Origin: Candidatus Eisenbergiella stercorigallinarum
GTDB lineage: Bacteria; Bacillota; Clostridia; Lachnospirales; Lachnospiraceae
NCBI GenBank assembly: GCA_019120525.1
Contig: DWUW01000175.1
Coordinates: 1-17,651, forward strand
Length of the DNA: 17,651 nucleotides
Direction: 5' to 3'
Shown: positions 7,272 through 14,335 of the stretch, piece by piece
Numbering within the stretch: the first letter of the stretch is position 1
How the letters are laid out: each line of letters opens with the position of its first letter
The notes under the pieces: model-generated
What the model was told of the DNA's origin: nothing
Database searches by the model: none
What the model saw: only the letters and a program-made list of their open reading frames with translations
Position numbers and translations under genes: made by a program

Positions 7272-7280
7272 TGGTAAAAT
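7272..7280 (+). promoter_or_regulatory. Extended -10 promoter candidate for hydCBA
   Basis: TGGTAAAAT fits an extended -10 element (TGn followed by TAAAAT). The -35 position (about 7252-7257, TGGCCT) is poor. The transcript would have a leader of roughly 45-50 bases before the hydC start. Confidence 0.4.
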
Positions 7281-7332
7281 TATAAAGCCGTGTCAACAAT
7301 ACGAATTCTCAATTATAAGGAAGGGGAAAACC

Positions 7333-7821
7333 ATGTTAACGCACGAAGAAATCAGCAGTCTCGACGAGATCCTGAAGCGGCATAATTATGACAGCTCGTC
7401 CGTCATCGCCGTCATGCAGGACATCCAGAAAAAGTACCGCTATCTTCCGCAGGAAGCGCTTACCTACATCGCGAAGGCGCTCCATCTGAGCGAAGCGAAG
7501 GTCTATGGCGTCGCCACCTTCTATGAAAATTTTTCTCTGGATCCCAAGGGCAGGTATGTCATCAAGGTGTGCGACGGCACGGCGTGCCACGTCCGCAAGT
7601 CCGTCCCTATTCTGGAGGAATTCCGGAACGTGCTCGGCCTGTCCGAGGATAAGCCCACCTCCGACGATATGCTTTTTACGCTGGAGACCGTTTCCTGCCT
7701 GGGCGCCTGCGGGCTCGCCCCGGTATGCACCGTCAACGATAAGGTACACGCGGCAATGACGCCGGAAAAAGCAAGAGAACTGATTCAGGAATTGAGACAG
7801 GAGGCAGCCAATGAGAATTAA
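7333..7821 (+). CDS. hydC: NuoE-like [2Fe-2S] subunit of electron-bifurcating hydrogenase (HydC)
   Basis: A 162-residue thioredoxin-fold ferredoxin of the NuoE/HydC family. An N-terminal helical bundle (about 1-70, with VYGVATFYENFSL) precedes the [2Fe-2S] domain, whose four ligands are C80 and C85 (CDGTACHV) and C122 and C126 (CLGACGLAP). It passes electrons within the HydABC complex in the cytoplasm. The ATG has a strong ribosome binding site, GGAAGGGG, close upstream. It overlaps hydB by 11 bases, so the two are translationally coupled. Length and motifs are normal for the family. Confidence 0.93.
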   Translation: MLTHEEISSLDEILKRHNYDSSSVIAVMQDIQKKYRYLPQEALTYIAKALHLSEAKVYGVATFYENFSLDPKGRYVIKVCDGTACHVRKSVPILEEFRNVLGLSEDKPTSDDMLFTLETVSCLGACGLAPVCTVNDKVHAAMTPEKARELIQELRQEAANEN

Positions 7822-9757
7822 CAGCCCCGAAGAATTACAGAAAATGCAGGAATTTTACGGCCAGGAGCTGAACGCGGAAAAGAAGCGGATCCTTGTCTGC
7901 GCCGGGACGGGCTGCGTAGCGGGCGGTTCCCTGCAGATCTACGCCCGTCTGAAGGAGCTCATGAAGGAAAAGGGAATCCCCTGCGAGGTATTTCTTCATG
8001 ACGAAGCGGACGGACCTTTACATACGGAGCCGGAGGGCGGACAGACGGCAGATGCCGGTCAGAACCCGGAAGACGCTCCTTCCGTCGGCCTGAAAAAAAG
8101 CGGCTGTCACGGCTTCTGCGAGATGGGTCCGCTCCTGCGGATCGATCCGGAAGGCCTCCTTTATATTAAGGTAAAGGTGGAGGACTGCGAGGAGATCATC
8201 GAGCGCAGCATTTTAAAGGATGAGATCGTGGAGCGCCTGGTCTATCAGGATCAGTCGCTGAAATCCTACCCCAGACAGGAGGACATTCCTTTTTATAAAA
8301 AGCAGACCCGCGTGGCTCTGGAATACTGCGGCCATATCGACGCCGAGTCCATCCGGGAATACATCGCGGTTGGCGGATACTCCGCCGTGAAAAAAGCGCT
8401 GTTTGACATGACGCCCCAGCAGATCGTGGATGAGATCTCCGATGCCTGTCTGCGCGGCAGAGGGGGCGGCGGCTTCCCCACCGGGCGGAAATGGGCGCAG
8501 GTGCTGCGCCAGAAGGAAGAGATCAAGTATGTGGTCTGCAACGGCGACGAGGGCGACCCCGGCGCGTTCATGGACCGCTCCATGATGGAGGGCGAGCCTC
8601 ACCGGGTGCTGGAAGGCATGATGATCGCCGGCATCGCCACCGGGGCGCACTACGGTTATATTTACGTGCGCGCGGAATATCCGCTCGCCGTCTCCCGTCT
8701 GCAGAACGCTATCGACCAGGCCATGGAGGTGGGACTGCTGGGAGAAAACATCCTCGGCTCCGGTTTTGATTTTACCATAAAGATCAGCCAGGGCGCGGGC
8801 GCGTTCGTCTGCGGCGAAGGAAGCGCGCTGACCTCCTCCATCGAAGGAAACCGCGGCATGCCCCGCGTAAAGCCGCCCCGCACGGTGGAAAAGGGCCTGT
8901 TTGAGAAGCCCACCGTCTTAAACAACGTGGAAACCTTCTGCAACGTGGCTCCCATCATCTTAAAGGGCGCGGACTGGTACAAGACTATGGGTCCGGAAAA
9001 CAACCACGGCACCAAGGCCTTCGCCCTCACCGGAAACGTGAACAACACCGGCCTGATCGAGGTTCCCATGGGAACCACCCTGCGCGAGGTCATTTTTGAC
9101 ATCGGCGGCGGCGTCAAGGGCGGAAGCTTCAAGGCGGTCCAGATCGGCGGTCCCTCCGGCGGCTGCCTGTGCATCAGCGCAACCGAAGACCACCTGGACC
9201 TGCACCTGGATTTCGACTCCCTGAAAAAAGTAGGCGCGATGATCGGCTCCGGCGGCTTGGTGGTCATGAACGATAAGAGCTGCATGGTGGAGGTCGCACG
9301 CTTTTTCATGAACTTCACCCAGAACGAGTCCTGCGGAAAATGCGTCCCCTGCAGAGAGGGCACCAAGCGGATGCTGGAGCTTCTTACCGACATCACCGAA
9401 GGGCGCGGCACCATGAAGCATCTGGACATGCTGCAGGAGCTTGCGGACACCATTTCCGACACCGCCCTCTGCGGCCTCGGAAAAACCGCCGCCTTCCCCG
9501 TGGTCAGCACCATGAAATATTTCCGTGACGAGTACATCGCCCACGTGGTCGATAAAAAATGTCCTGCCGGACAGTGCAAGGCGCTTGTCAACTTCTCCAT
9601 CGATCCCGCGCTTTGCAAGGGCTGCACCAAGTGCGCGAGGCTCTGCCCCGTCTCCGCCATCTCCGGCGAGCTGAAGAAGCCTCATACCATCGATGTGTCG
9701 AAGTGCATCAAATGCGGCGCCTGCAAGGACGGCTGCCCGTTCCACGCGATCAGCTGA
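7811..9757 (+). CDS. hydB: NuoF-like flavoprotein subunit of electron-bifurcating hydrogenase (HydB)
   Basis: A 648-residue subunit that binds NAD(H) and FMN and is central to electron bifurcation. Domains in order: a thioredoxin-like [2Fe-2S] domain (C30, C35, C99, C103); the NuoF core with the Gly-rich FMN loop RGRGGGGFPTGRKW (about 215-228) and NGDEGDPGAFMDR (about 244-256); the [4Fe-4S] site C508, C511, C514, C554; and a C-terminal 2[4Fe-4S] ferredoxin domain (C602, C605, C608, C612, C632, C635, C638, C642). AGGAGG six bases before the ATG supports the start. Oddities: an acidic Gly/Ala/Pro-rich stretch at about 64-93 lengthens the [2Fe-2S] domain between its cysteine pairs, and the usual CGEETAL segment reads CGEGSAL at 334-340. 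Neighbours are hydC (overlapping) and hydA (46 bases on). Confidence 0.93.
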   Translation: MRINSPEELQKMQEFYGQELNAEKKRILVCAGTGCVAGGSLQIYARLKELMKEKGIPCEVFLHDEADGPLHTEPEGGQTADAGQNPEDAPSVGLKKSGCHGFCEMGPLLRIDPEGLLYIKVKVEDCEEIIERSILKDEIVERLVYQDQSLKSYPRQEDIPFYKKQTRVALEYCGHIDAESIREYIAVGGYSAVKKALFDMTPQQIVDEISDACLRGRGGGGFPTGRKWAQVLRQKEEIKYVVCNGDEGDPGAFMDRSMMEGEPHRVLEGMMIAGIATGAHYGYIYVRAEYPLAVSRLQNAIDQAMEVGLLGENILGSGFDFTIKISQGAGAFVCGEGSALTSSIEGNRGMPRVKPPRTVEKGLFEKPTVLNNVETFCNVAPIILKGADWYKTMGPENNHGTKAFALTGNVNNTGLIEVPMGTTLREVIFDIGGGVKGGSFKAVQIGGPSGGCLCISATEDHLDLHLDFDSLKKVGAMIGSGGLVVMNDKSCMVEVARFFMNFTQNESCGKCVPCREGTKRMLELLTDITEGRGTMKHLDMLQELADTISDTALCGLGKTAAFPVVSTMKYFRDEYIAHVVDKKCPAGQCKALVNFSIDPALCKGCTKCARLCPVSAISGELKKPHTIDVSKCIKCGACKDGCPFHAIS

Positions 9758-9803
9758 ACGGACTGACGTATACCGGCATGACAAGAGTAAGGAGAAAAAA
9801 AGA

Positions 9804-11585
9804 ATGGCTAAATATATGATTATCGACGGCATCAGGGCGGATTTTGACCAGGAAAAAAATATCCTCCAAGTGATCAACGGCATGGGCATCCATGTCCCCA
9901 CCCTGTGCTATTATTCCGACCTTTCCATTTACGGCGCGTGCCGCATGTGTATGGTGGAGGACGAGAGAGGCAGCCTGATCGCTTCCTGCTCCACCCCGCC
10001 CAAGCACGGCATGGTGATAAAGACCAATACCCCCAGGCTGCAGCACCACAGAAGGATGATCCTGGAGCTGATCCTGGCGTCCCACTGCAGGGACTGCACC
10101 GTCTGCGAGAAGAACCAGACCTGCCGGCTGCAGGAGCTTGCCGCCAGGCTGGAGCTTAACGACATCCGCTTTCCCAATACCAGAAAGCAGCATCCTATCG
10201 ACGATTCCTCACCGTCCATCATCCGCGACCCCAGCAAGTGCATTCTCTGCGGCGACTGCGTGAGAGTCTGCAACGAGGTACAGCATGTGGGCGCCATTGA
10301 TTTCGCCCAGCGCGGCTCCGAGGCGATCGTCACCCCGGCCTTCGGGAAAAAGCTGGCGGAAACCGACTGCGTCAACTGCGGCCAGTGCGCCGCCGTCTGT
10401 CCTACGGCCGCCATCCGCATCCAGACCTGCCACAACAGCGTCTGGCGCGAAATCTATAATCCGAAGAAGCGCGTTGTCGCCCAGATCGCTCCCGCCGTCC
10501 GCGTGGCCATCGGCGAAGCCTTCGGCATGAATCCCGGCGAAGACAGCATCGGCAAAGTATTCACCGCCATGCGCATGATGGGCTTCGACGCGGTATTCGA
10601 TACCTGCCTTGGCGCGGACCTGACCATCATGGAGGAAGCGAAGGAGCTGGCGGAAAAGCTGGAGCGGGACGCGGCAGCCTCTGCCGGGCAGGCCGTAAAC
10701 GGCGGCACCAAAGATGCGACGCAGGACGACGCTTCCGGCAAAAAGGTTTCCTTCCCTCTCTTCACCTCCTGCTGCCCGGCCTGGATCCGGTACGCGGAAA
10801 ACCTCCATCCGGAGGTTCTCCCCTACATTTCCACCTGCAAATCCCCGATGGAAATGTTCGGCGCGGTGATCAAGGAATACTACAAAAAACAGGATGAAGA
10901 GGAAGGCCGCGAGACCGTTTCCATCGCCGTCATGCCCTGCGTGGCGAAAAAGATGGAAGCCGGACGCGAGGAATTCATCCGTGGCGGCGTCCCGGACGTG
11001 GACTATGTGATCACCACCAAGGAGCTGATCCGCATGATCCGGGAAAGCGGCATCCAGTTTGACGAGATCGATCCCGAGGCTCCCGACATGCCCTTCTCCA
11101 TCTCCTCCGGAGCGGGCGTCATCTTCGGCGTGACCGGAGGCGTGACCGAAGCGGCGCTGCGCCGCCTGGTAAAGGAAAAGAACACCCAGACCCTTCGGGA
11201 CATCAAGTTCTCCGGCATCCGCGGCATGGAGGGCGTCAAGGCCGCCGAGATGGAGCTGGACGGACGCACCGTCCGGATCGGCGTGGTCAGCGGACTGGGC
11301 AACGCGGACAATCTGATCGAAAAGATCAAGAGCGGCGAGGAGCATTTCGACTTCGTGGAAGTCATGGCCTGTCCTTACGGCTGCATCGCCGGAGCCGGCC
11401 AGCCCTTCTGCCACAAGGTGGACAAAAAGGAGCGCATGAAGGGCATGTATAAGGCTGACAGCGCCGCCTCCATCAAACGCAGCGAAGAAAATCCCGTGGT
11501 CTACAACCTCTACCACGGCGGCGTGCTGGAAGGCAGGGAGCACGAGCTTCTGCATGTGCATTATAAAAGAGCGGAAAAGGCATAA
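9804..11585 (+). CDS. hydA: [FeFe]-hydrogenase catalytic subunit (HydA) of electron-bifurcating complex
   Basis: A 593-residue [FeFe]-hydrogenase that makes or consumes H2. Domains in order: [2Fe-2S] plug (C35, C46, C49, C62); His-Cys [4Fe-4S] (H94, C98, C101, C107); two [4Fe-4S] sites (C146, C149, C152, C156 and C189, C192, C195, C199); then the H-cluster domain. H-cluster motifs are L1 TSCCPAW (C323 proton relay, C324 ligand), L2 MPCVAKKME (C379) and L3 EVMACPYGC (C523, C527). Compared with Clostridium pasteurianum CpI, the proton path is kept (E278, E281, C323, S343), with Lys 285 in place of Arg 286. Oddities: L3 ends AGAGQP rather than the common GGGQP, and about 25 extra residues (286-312) precede L1. 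The start ATG has GGAG nine bases upstream; a longer in-frame start at 9693 would overlap hydB in another frame and is not credible. No maturase genes (HydE, F, G) are in the window. Confidence 0.95.
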   Translation: MAKYMIIDGIRADFDQEKNILQVINGMGIHVPTLCYYSDLSIYGACRMCMVEDERGSLIASCSTPPKHGMVIKTNTPRLQHHRRMILELILASHCRDCTVCEKNQTCRLQELAARLELNDIRFPNTRKQHPIDDSSPSIIRDPSKCILCGDCVRVCNEVQHVGAIDFAQRGSEAIVTPAFGKKLAETDCVNCGQCAAVCPTAAIRIQTCHNSVWREIYNPKKRVVAQIAPAVRVAIGEAFGMNPGEDSIGKVFTAMRMMGFDAVFDTCLGADLTIMEEAKELAEKLERDAAASAGQAVNGGTKDATQDDASGKKVSFPLFTSCCPAWIRYAENLHPEVLPYISTCKSPMEMFGAVIKEYYKKQDEEEGRETVSIAVMPCVAKKMEAGREEFIRGGVPDVDYVITTKELIRMIRESGIQFDEIDPEAPDMPFSISSGAGVIFGVTGGVTEAALRRLVKEKNTQTLRDIKFSGIRGMEGVKAAEMELDGRTVRIGVVSGLGNADNLIEKIKSGEEHFDFVEVMACPYGCIAGAGQPFCHKVDKKERMKGMYKADSAASIKRSEENPVVYNLYHGGVLEGREHELLHVHYKRAEKA

Positions 11586-11635
11586 GCCCGTACCGCTCCG
11601 TACATCGGAATGTCCTGATACCTGAAGATCGACGA

Positions 11636-11673
11636 CAGGGGAAGGAACGGCAGGAAAACCGTTCCTTCCCCTG
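11636..11673. terminator. Strong bidirectional stem-loop between convergent operons
   Basis: A perfect 15-bp inverted repeat, CAGGGGAAGGAACGG with its complement, and an 8-nt loop at 11651-11658. On the plus strand it is followed by AAATTTT. It ends 5 bases before the stop codon of the minus-strand oxidoreductase and lies 50 bases after hydA, so it probably ends transcription from both sides. Confidence 0.85.
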
Positions 11674-11678
11674 AAATT

Positions 11679-12638
11679 TTACACGCACAAAGAATCATAG
11701 ATCCGGTCGAACAGCCGCGCGCAGTCCAGCGTCAGCGAATGGGGAACCGTCCGGCTCTCCGTCTTTCCGGCCCGGATGCAGGATACGGCCTCCCGGATCT
11801 CATACACAAAGCCGTTTTCCGTTTCCCTGTCCTCAAAATGGATCGCCTCCGAGCCATCCGCAGGATAGAAAAAGGCTTCTGACGCGTAATGCGGATGAGG
11901 GATCACGATCTTTCCCCGATCCCCATATATGACTGCCCTTTCTTCCAGCGCCGCGTCAAAGCTGGCCGTCAGGGAAACGCACAGCTCCGGATACCGGAGC
12001 AGCACATGATCCGTCACGTCCACACCTGTTGGCCCCCAGACAGCGGACGCCTGCAGGCTTTTTTCCTCTCCCAGCAGGAACCGGGCGATCTCATAGGCAT
12101 AAACCGTGATGTCAAAAGCAGCCCCGCCTCCCAGCTTCGGGTTCCGGTACCGGTTCCCCGCGTCCTGCGGCGCGATAAAACCGATATCGATCTGCGCGAA
12201 GGAGGGCTTTCCCACCACTCCCGATCCGATCCATTCCCTGGCCTGCTTCACGGCGGGGAGGAACCGGCTCCAGAGGGCTTCCATCACGAAAATCCCTTTC
12301 TTTTCCGAGAGGGAAAATACCTCCTGTGCCTGCGCACTGTTCATAAACGCTGCCTTTTCCACCAGCACAGGGATTCCATGCTCCAGGCAGAGCATGGCCA
12401 GGGCGTGATGGGAATCCGGCGTCGTCGCGATATAGACACAGTCCGGCCGTTCCTTTATCAGCATTTCCTCATAATTTCCATATGCGCCCTTTACACCGTT
12501 TGCGGTCGCCCACCCGCGCGCCTTTTCCGCGGATTTGCTGGCGACAGCCGCCACCTCATACCCCGCCAGACGCACCGCTTCGCAGAATTTCTTCGCGATA
12601 TTTCCCGCTCCCATGACGGCAAAACGAAAGTCTTCCAT
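11679..12638 (-). CDS. Gfo/Idh/MocA-family oxidoreductase
   Basis: A 319-residue NAD(P)-dependent oxidoreductase. The Rossmann motif is VMGAGNIAKKF (8-18), the catalytic lysine is in VLVEKAAF (K95; the family usually reads EKP, here EKA), and GGGAAFDITVYAYEIARFLLG is the substrate-side motif with Tyr where many members have His. This pattern recalls the dihydrodiol/xylose dehydrogenase-like branch, which oxidises sugars or related polyols; the substrate is unknown. The ATG at 12636-12638 is chosen because the protein then begins directly at the Rossmann fold and AAAGGAG lies upstream; in-frame starts at 12662 and 12689 are possible. It lies 108 bases after the Nudix-oxidoreductase gene and is a diverged paralogue of its C-terminal half, so the two are probably co-transcribed. 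Confidence 0.85.
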   Translation of the reverse strand: MEDFRFAVMGAGNIAKKFCEAVRLAGYEVAAVASKSAEKARGWATANGVKGAYGNYEEMLIKERPDCVYIATTPDSHHALAMLCLEHGIPVLVEKAAFMNSAQAQEVFSLSEKKGIFVMEALWSRFLPAVKQAREWIGSGVVGKPSFAQIDIGFIAPQDAGNRYRNPKLGGGAAFDITVYAYEIARFLLGEEKSLQASAVWGPTGVDVTDHVLLRYPELCVSLTASFDAALEERAVIYGDRGKIVIPHPHYASEAFFYPADGSEAIHFEDRETENGFVYEIREAVSCIRAGKTESRTVPHSLTLDCARLFDRIYDSLCV

Positions 12639-12746
12639 CCTTTCAGAACTCTCCTTTCCCATTCCCCTCTGTCTTTCCGGGATATCCATATCGGCACGGA
12701 TCCCCCTGAAGGATCCCGAAACAATTCCGAAACCATCTCAGGCCGG

Positions 12747-14294
12747 TCACTCAAACGGGAACCTCACGCCCCACTCCTCTCTCAGAGAGTCCATCAGCTC
12801 CATCACCCGGAGGGTTTCCGCATGGGGCATTTCCTCACATTCCAGCTTCCCTTCCGAAAGGGCGCGGATACAGGCCTCCACTTCATATTCGTAGCCGCTG
12901 ATCTGCTCCGGCCTTTCAATCTTCTTCACCGCCTGATAGTTGGTATCGTACACGGTCAGGCTTTCAAAATTGTTGATGTTCTCGATCACCATAAAGCCCT
13001 TCGTGCCGTATATGGTTCCCCTTCTGTCGCTGAGCCCCGTCATGGAAGCGGCAAGCTGGGCGACCCTGCCGTCCTCATAAAAGAAGGTGATGCTGTCCTG
13101 CTCGTCCACTCCGCTGTCCGTATAGGTGCAGGCGGAGGAAATTTTCGCGATTCTGTCTCCGAAGATCATCCGGGCAAAATTGATGGGATAGACCCCCACA
13201 TCCAGAAGCGCGCCGCCTGCCAGCTCCGGCCGCTGCAGCCTCGGAACCCGGTCAATCAAATACCCCAGATTGGCGGTGAGCATGGTGGGCGTCCCGATGG
13301 CCCCCTCATCCAGCTCTCTGCGGATGATCTCAAGCATAGGCATATAGCGCACCCAGATAGCCTCCGTAAGGAATACCCTTTCCTTTTCCGCATGGTCCAG
13401 AAGCTCCTTCGCCTGCTTCGCGTTCGCGGTAAAGGACTTCTCGCACAGGACAGGCTTTTTATGGCGGATGCAGAGCATGGCATTCTCAAAATGCTCCGAA
13501 TGAGGCGTGGCGATATAGACCAATTCCACCTCTTCATCCTTTACCAGCTCCTCATAAGAGCCGTACGCCTTCTGAAAACCATATTTCCGCGCGAACGCCT
13601 CCGCCTTTTCCAGGCTCCTGGAGCCCACCGCGTAACATTCCACCTGCTCCATCCGGGAAATGGTCCCCGCCATGACGGAAGCGATCCCTCCCGCTCCCAG
13701 AATCGCCATTTTCAGTTTTTTCATTTCTGCTCCTTCCTCCAATCCGGCCATTCGAAAGCCATCCTTAAGGGCGCGGATCTCCCAGTCAAAAATACAGTAA
13801 TCCAGATCCTTCCCTTCCGAATGCGCTTCCAGCTCTTCAAAATCTATCCAACAGACCGCCTCGACCTCTTCCGTCTGAAGACGGAGCCGGGAAATGTCCA
13901 CCGGTTTCCGGTACAGATACACTGCCGCGATCTCCCGGTCGATGATATCCTTTTCCCCGAAGCGTTCCGCCAGTTCATAGGAATACAGCCCCACACGGAA
14001 CAGGTCGGACGCCTCTGCCCGGATCCCAAGCTCCTCGTCCAGTTCCCGCAGCGCGCCCTCCTCAAAGCTGTCCCCGGCGGAAAGATGTCCCGCGCAGGAA
14101 GTGTCAAAGCAGCCCGGAAAGACGTCCTTATTCCGGCTTCTTTTCTGCAGCAGCACCTGCAGCTTTCCTCCATGCCTGCGTACCAGCCAGATATGCGCCG
14201 TTCCATGCCAGTCTCCGTCCCTGTGCACATCCTCCCGCGTCTTTACCCGTCCGGTCAGCGCGCCGTCTGGCCTGCGCACGTCAAACATTTCCAT
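12747..14294 (-). CDS. Nudix hydrolase - Gfo/Idh/MocA oxidoreductase fusion
   Basis: A 515-residue frame joining two complete proteins. Residues 1-186 are a Nudix hydrolase of the IDI/YfcD-like type (WHGTAHIWLV, LLQKRSRNKDVFPG; Nudix box G69 to I91 with REL..EELGI and Asp at position 75 in place of the first Glu). Residues 191-515 are a full Gfo/Idh/MocA oxidoreductase (MAILGAGGIA at 196-205, catalytic K286 in LCEKSF, GGALLDVGVYPINFARMIFG). The joint carries GGAGGAAGGAGCAGAA directly before ATG at 13722-13724, an excellent ribosome binding site and start for a separate oxidoreductase. The genes may have been separate and fused by loss of a stop; both a fused and a free oxidoreductase may be made. 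The Nudix start has GGAG four bases before the ATG at 14294, or ten before the ATG at 14288. Joint substrates cannot be inferred. Confidence 0.82.
   Translation of the reverse strand: MEMFDVRRPDGALTGRVKTREDVHRDGDWHGTAHIWLVRRHGGKLQVLLQKRSRNKDVFPGCFDTSCAGHLSAGDSFEEGALRELDEELGIRAEASDLFRVGLYSYELAERFGEKDIIDREIAAVYLYRKPVDISRLRLQTEEVEAVCWIDFEELEAHSEGKDLDYCIFDWEIRALKDGFRMAGLEEGAEMKKLKMAILGAGGIASVMAGTISRMEQVECYAVGSRSLEKAEAFARKYGFQKAYGSYEELVKDEEVELVYIATPHSEHFENAMLCIRHKKPVLCEKSFTANAKQAKELLDHAEKERVFLTEAIWVRYMPMLEIIRRELDEGAIGTPTMLTANLGYLIDRVPRLQRPELAGGALLDVGVYPINFARMIFGDRIAKISSACTYTDSGVDEQDSITFFYEDGRVAQLAASMTGLSDRRGTIYGTKGFMVIENINNFESLTVYDTNYQAVKKIERPEQISGYEYEVEACIRALSEGKLECEEMPHAETLRVMELMDSLREEWGVRFPFE
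13725..13740 (-). promoter_or_regulatory. Internal ribosome binding site at the Nudix/oxidoreductase joint
   Basis: GGAGGAAGGAGCAGAA on the minus strand ends next to the in-frame ATG at 13722-13724. The nearer GGAG sits five bases from the ATG. It would allow independent translation of the 325-residue oxidoreductase. Confidence 0.65.
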
Positions 14295-14335
14295 GTCGCT
14301 CCATCCGCCCCCTGTCTTTTCCTGTCCCTGACAGT

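Larger units (their letters stand above)
7131..7277 (+). pseudogene. Short frame overlapping the antitoxin stop; possible toxin remnant
   Basis: The antitoxin stop shares bases with an ATG that opens a 48-codon frame (begins MIWLLFDTF, ends at TAA 7275-7277). The position is exactly where a translationally coupled RelE-type toxin would begin, but the sequence has none of the family's charged core and is rich in Phe, Ser and Ile. It runs into the putative hydrogenase -10 box. It may be a wholly decayed toxin start or chance. Confidence 0.25.

Noticed and set aside
7287..7330. Possible Rex-type site near the hydrogenase promoter (TTGTTGACA on the minus strand)
   Set aside because: Only a partial half-site is present and the second half is missing.
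9693..9803. Upstream extension of hydA from 9693
   Set aside because: It would overlap the conserved ferredoxin end of HydB in another frame, and a good ribosome binding site precedes the ATG at 9804.
10209..11561. 450-codon minus-strand frame opposite hydA
   Set aside because: It mirrors a gene with every hydrogenase motif in place; His/Gly/Ala-rich and with no recognisable fold.
12699..12718. GGATCC occurring twice around CCCTGAA between the two oxidoreductase genes
   Set aside because: The six-base stem is short, not extended by flanking bases and lacks a T-run; probably chance.
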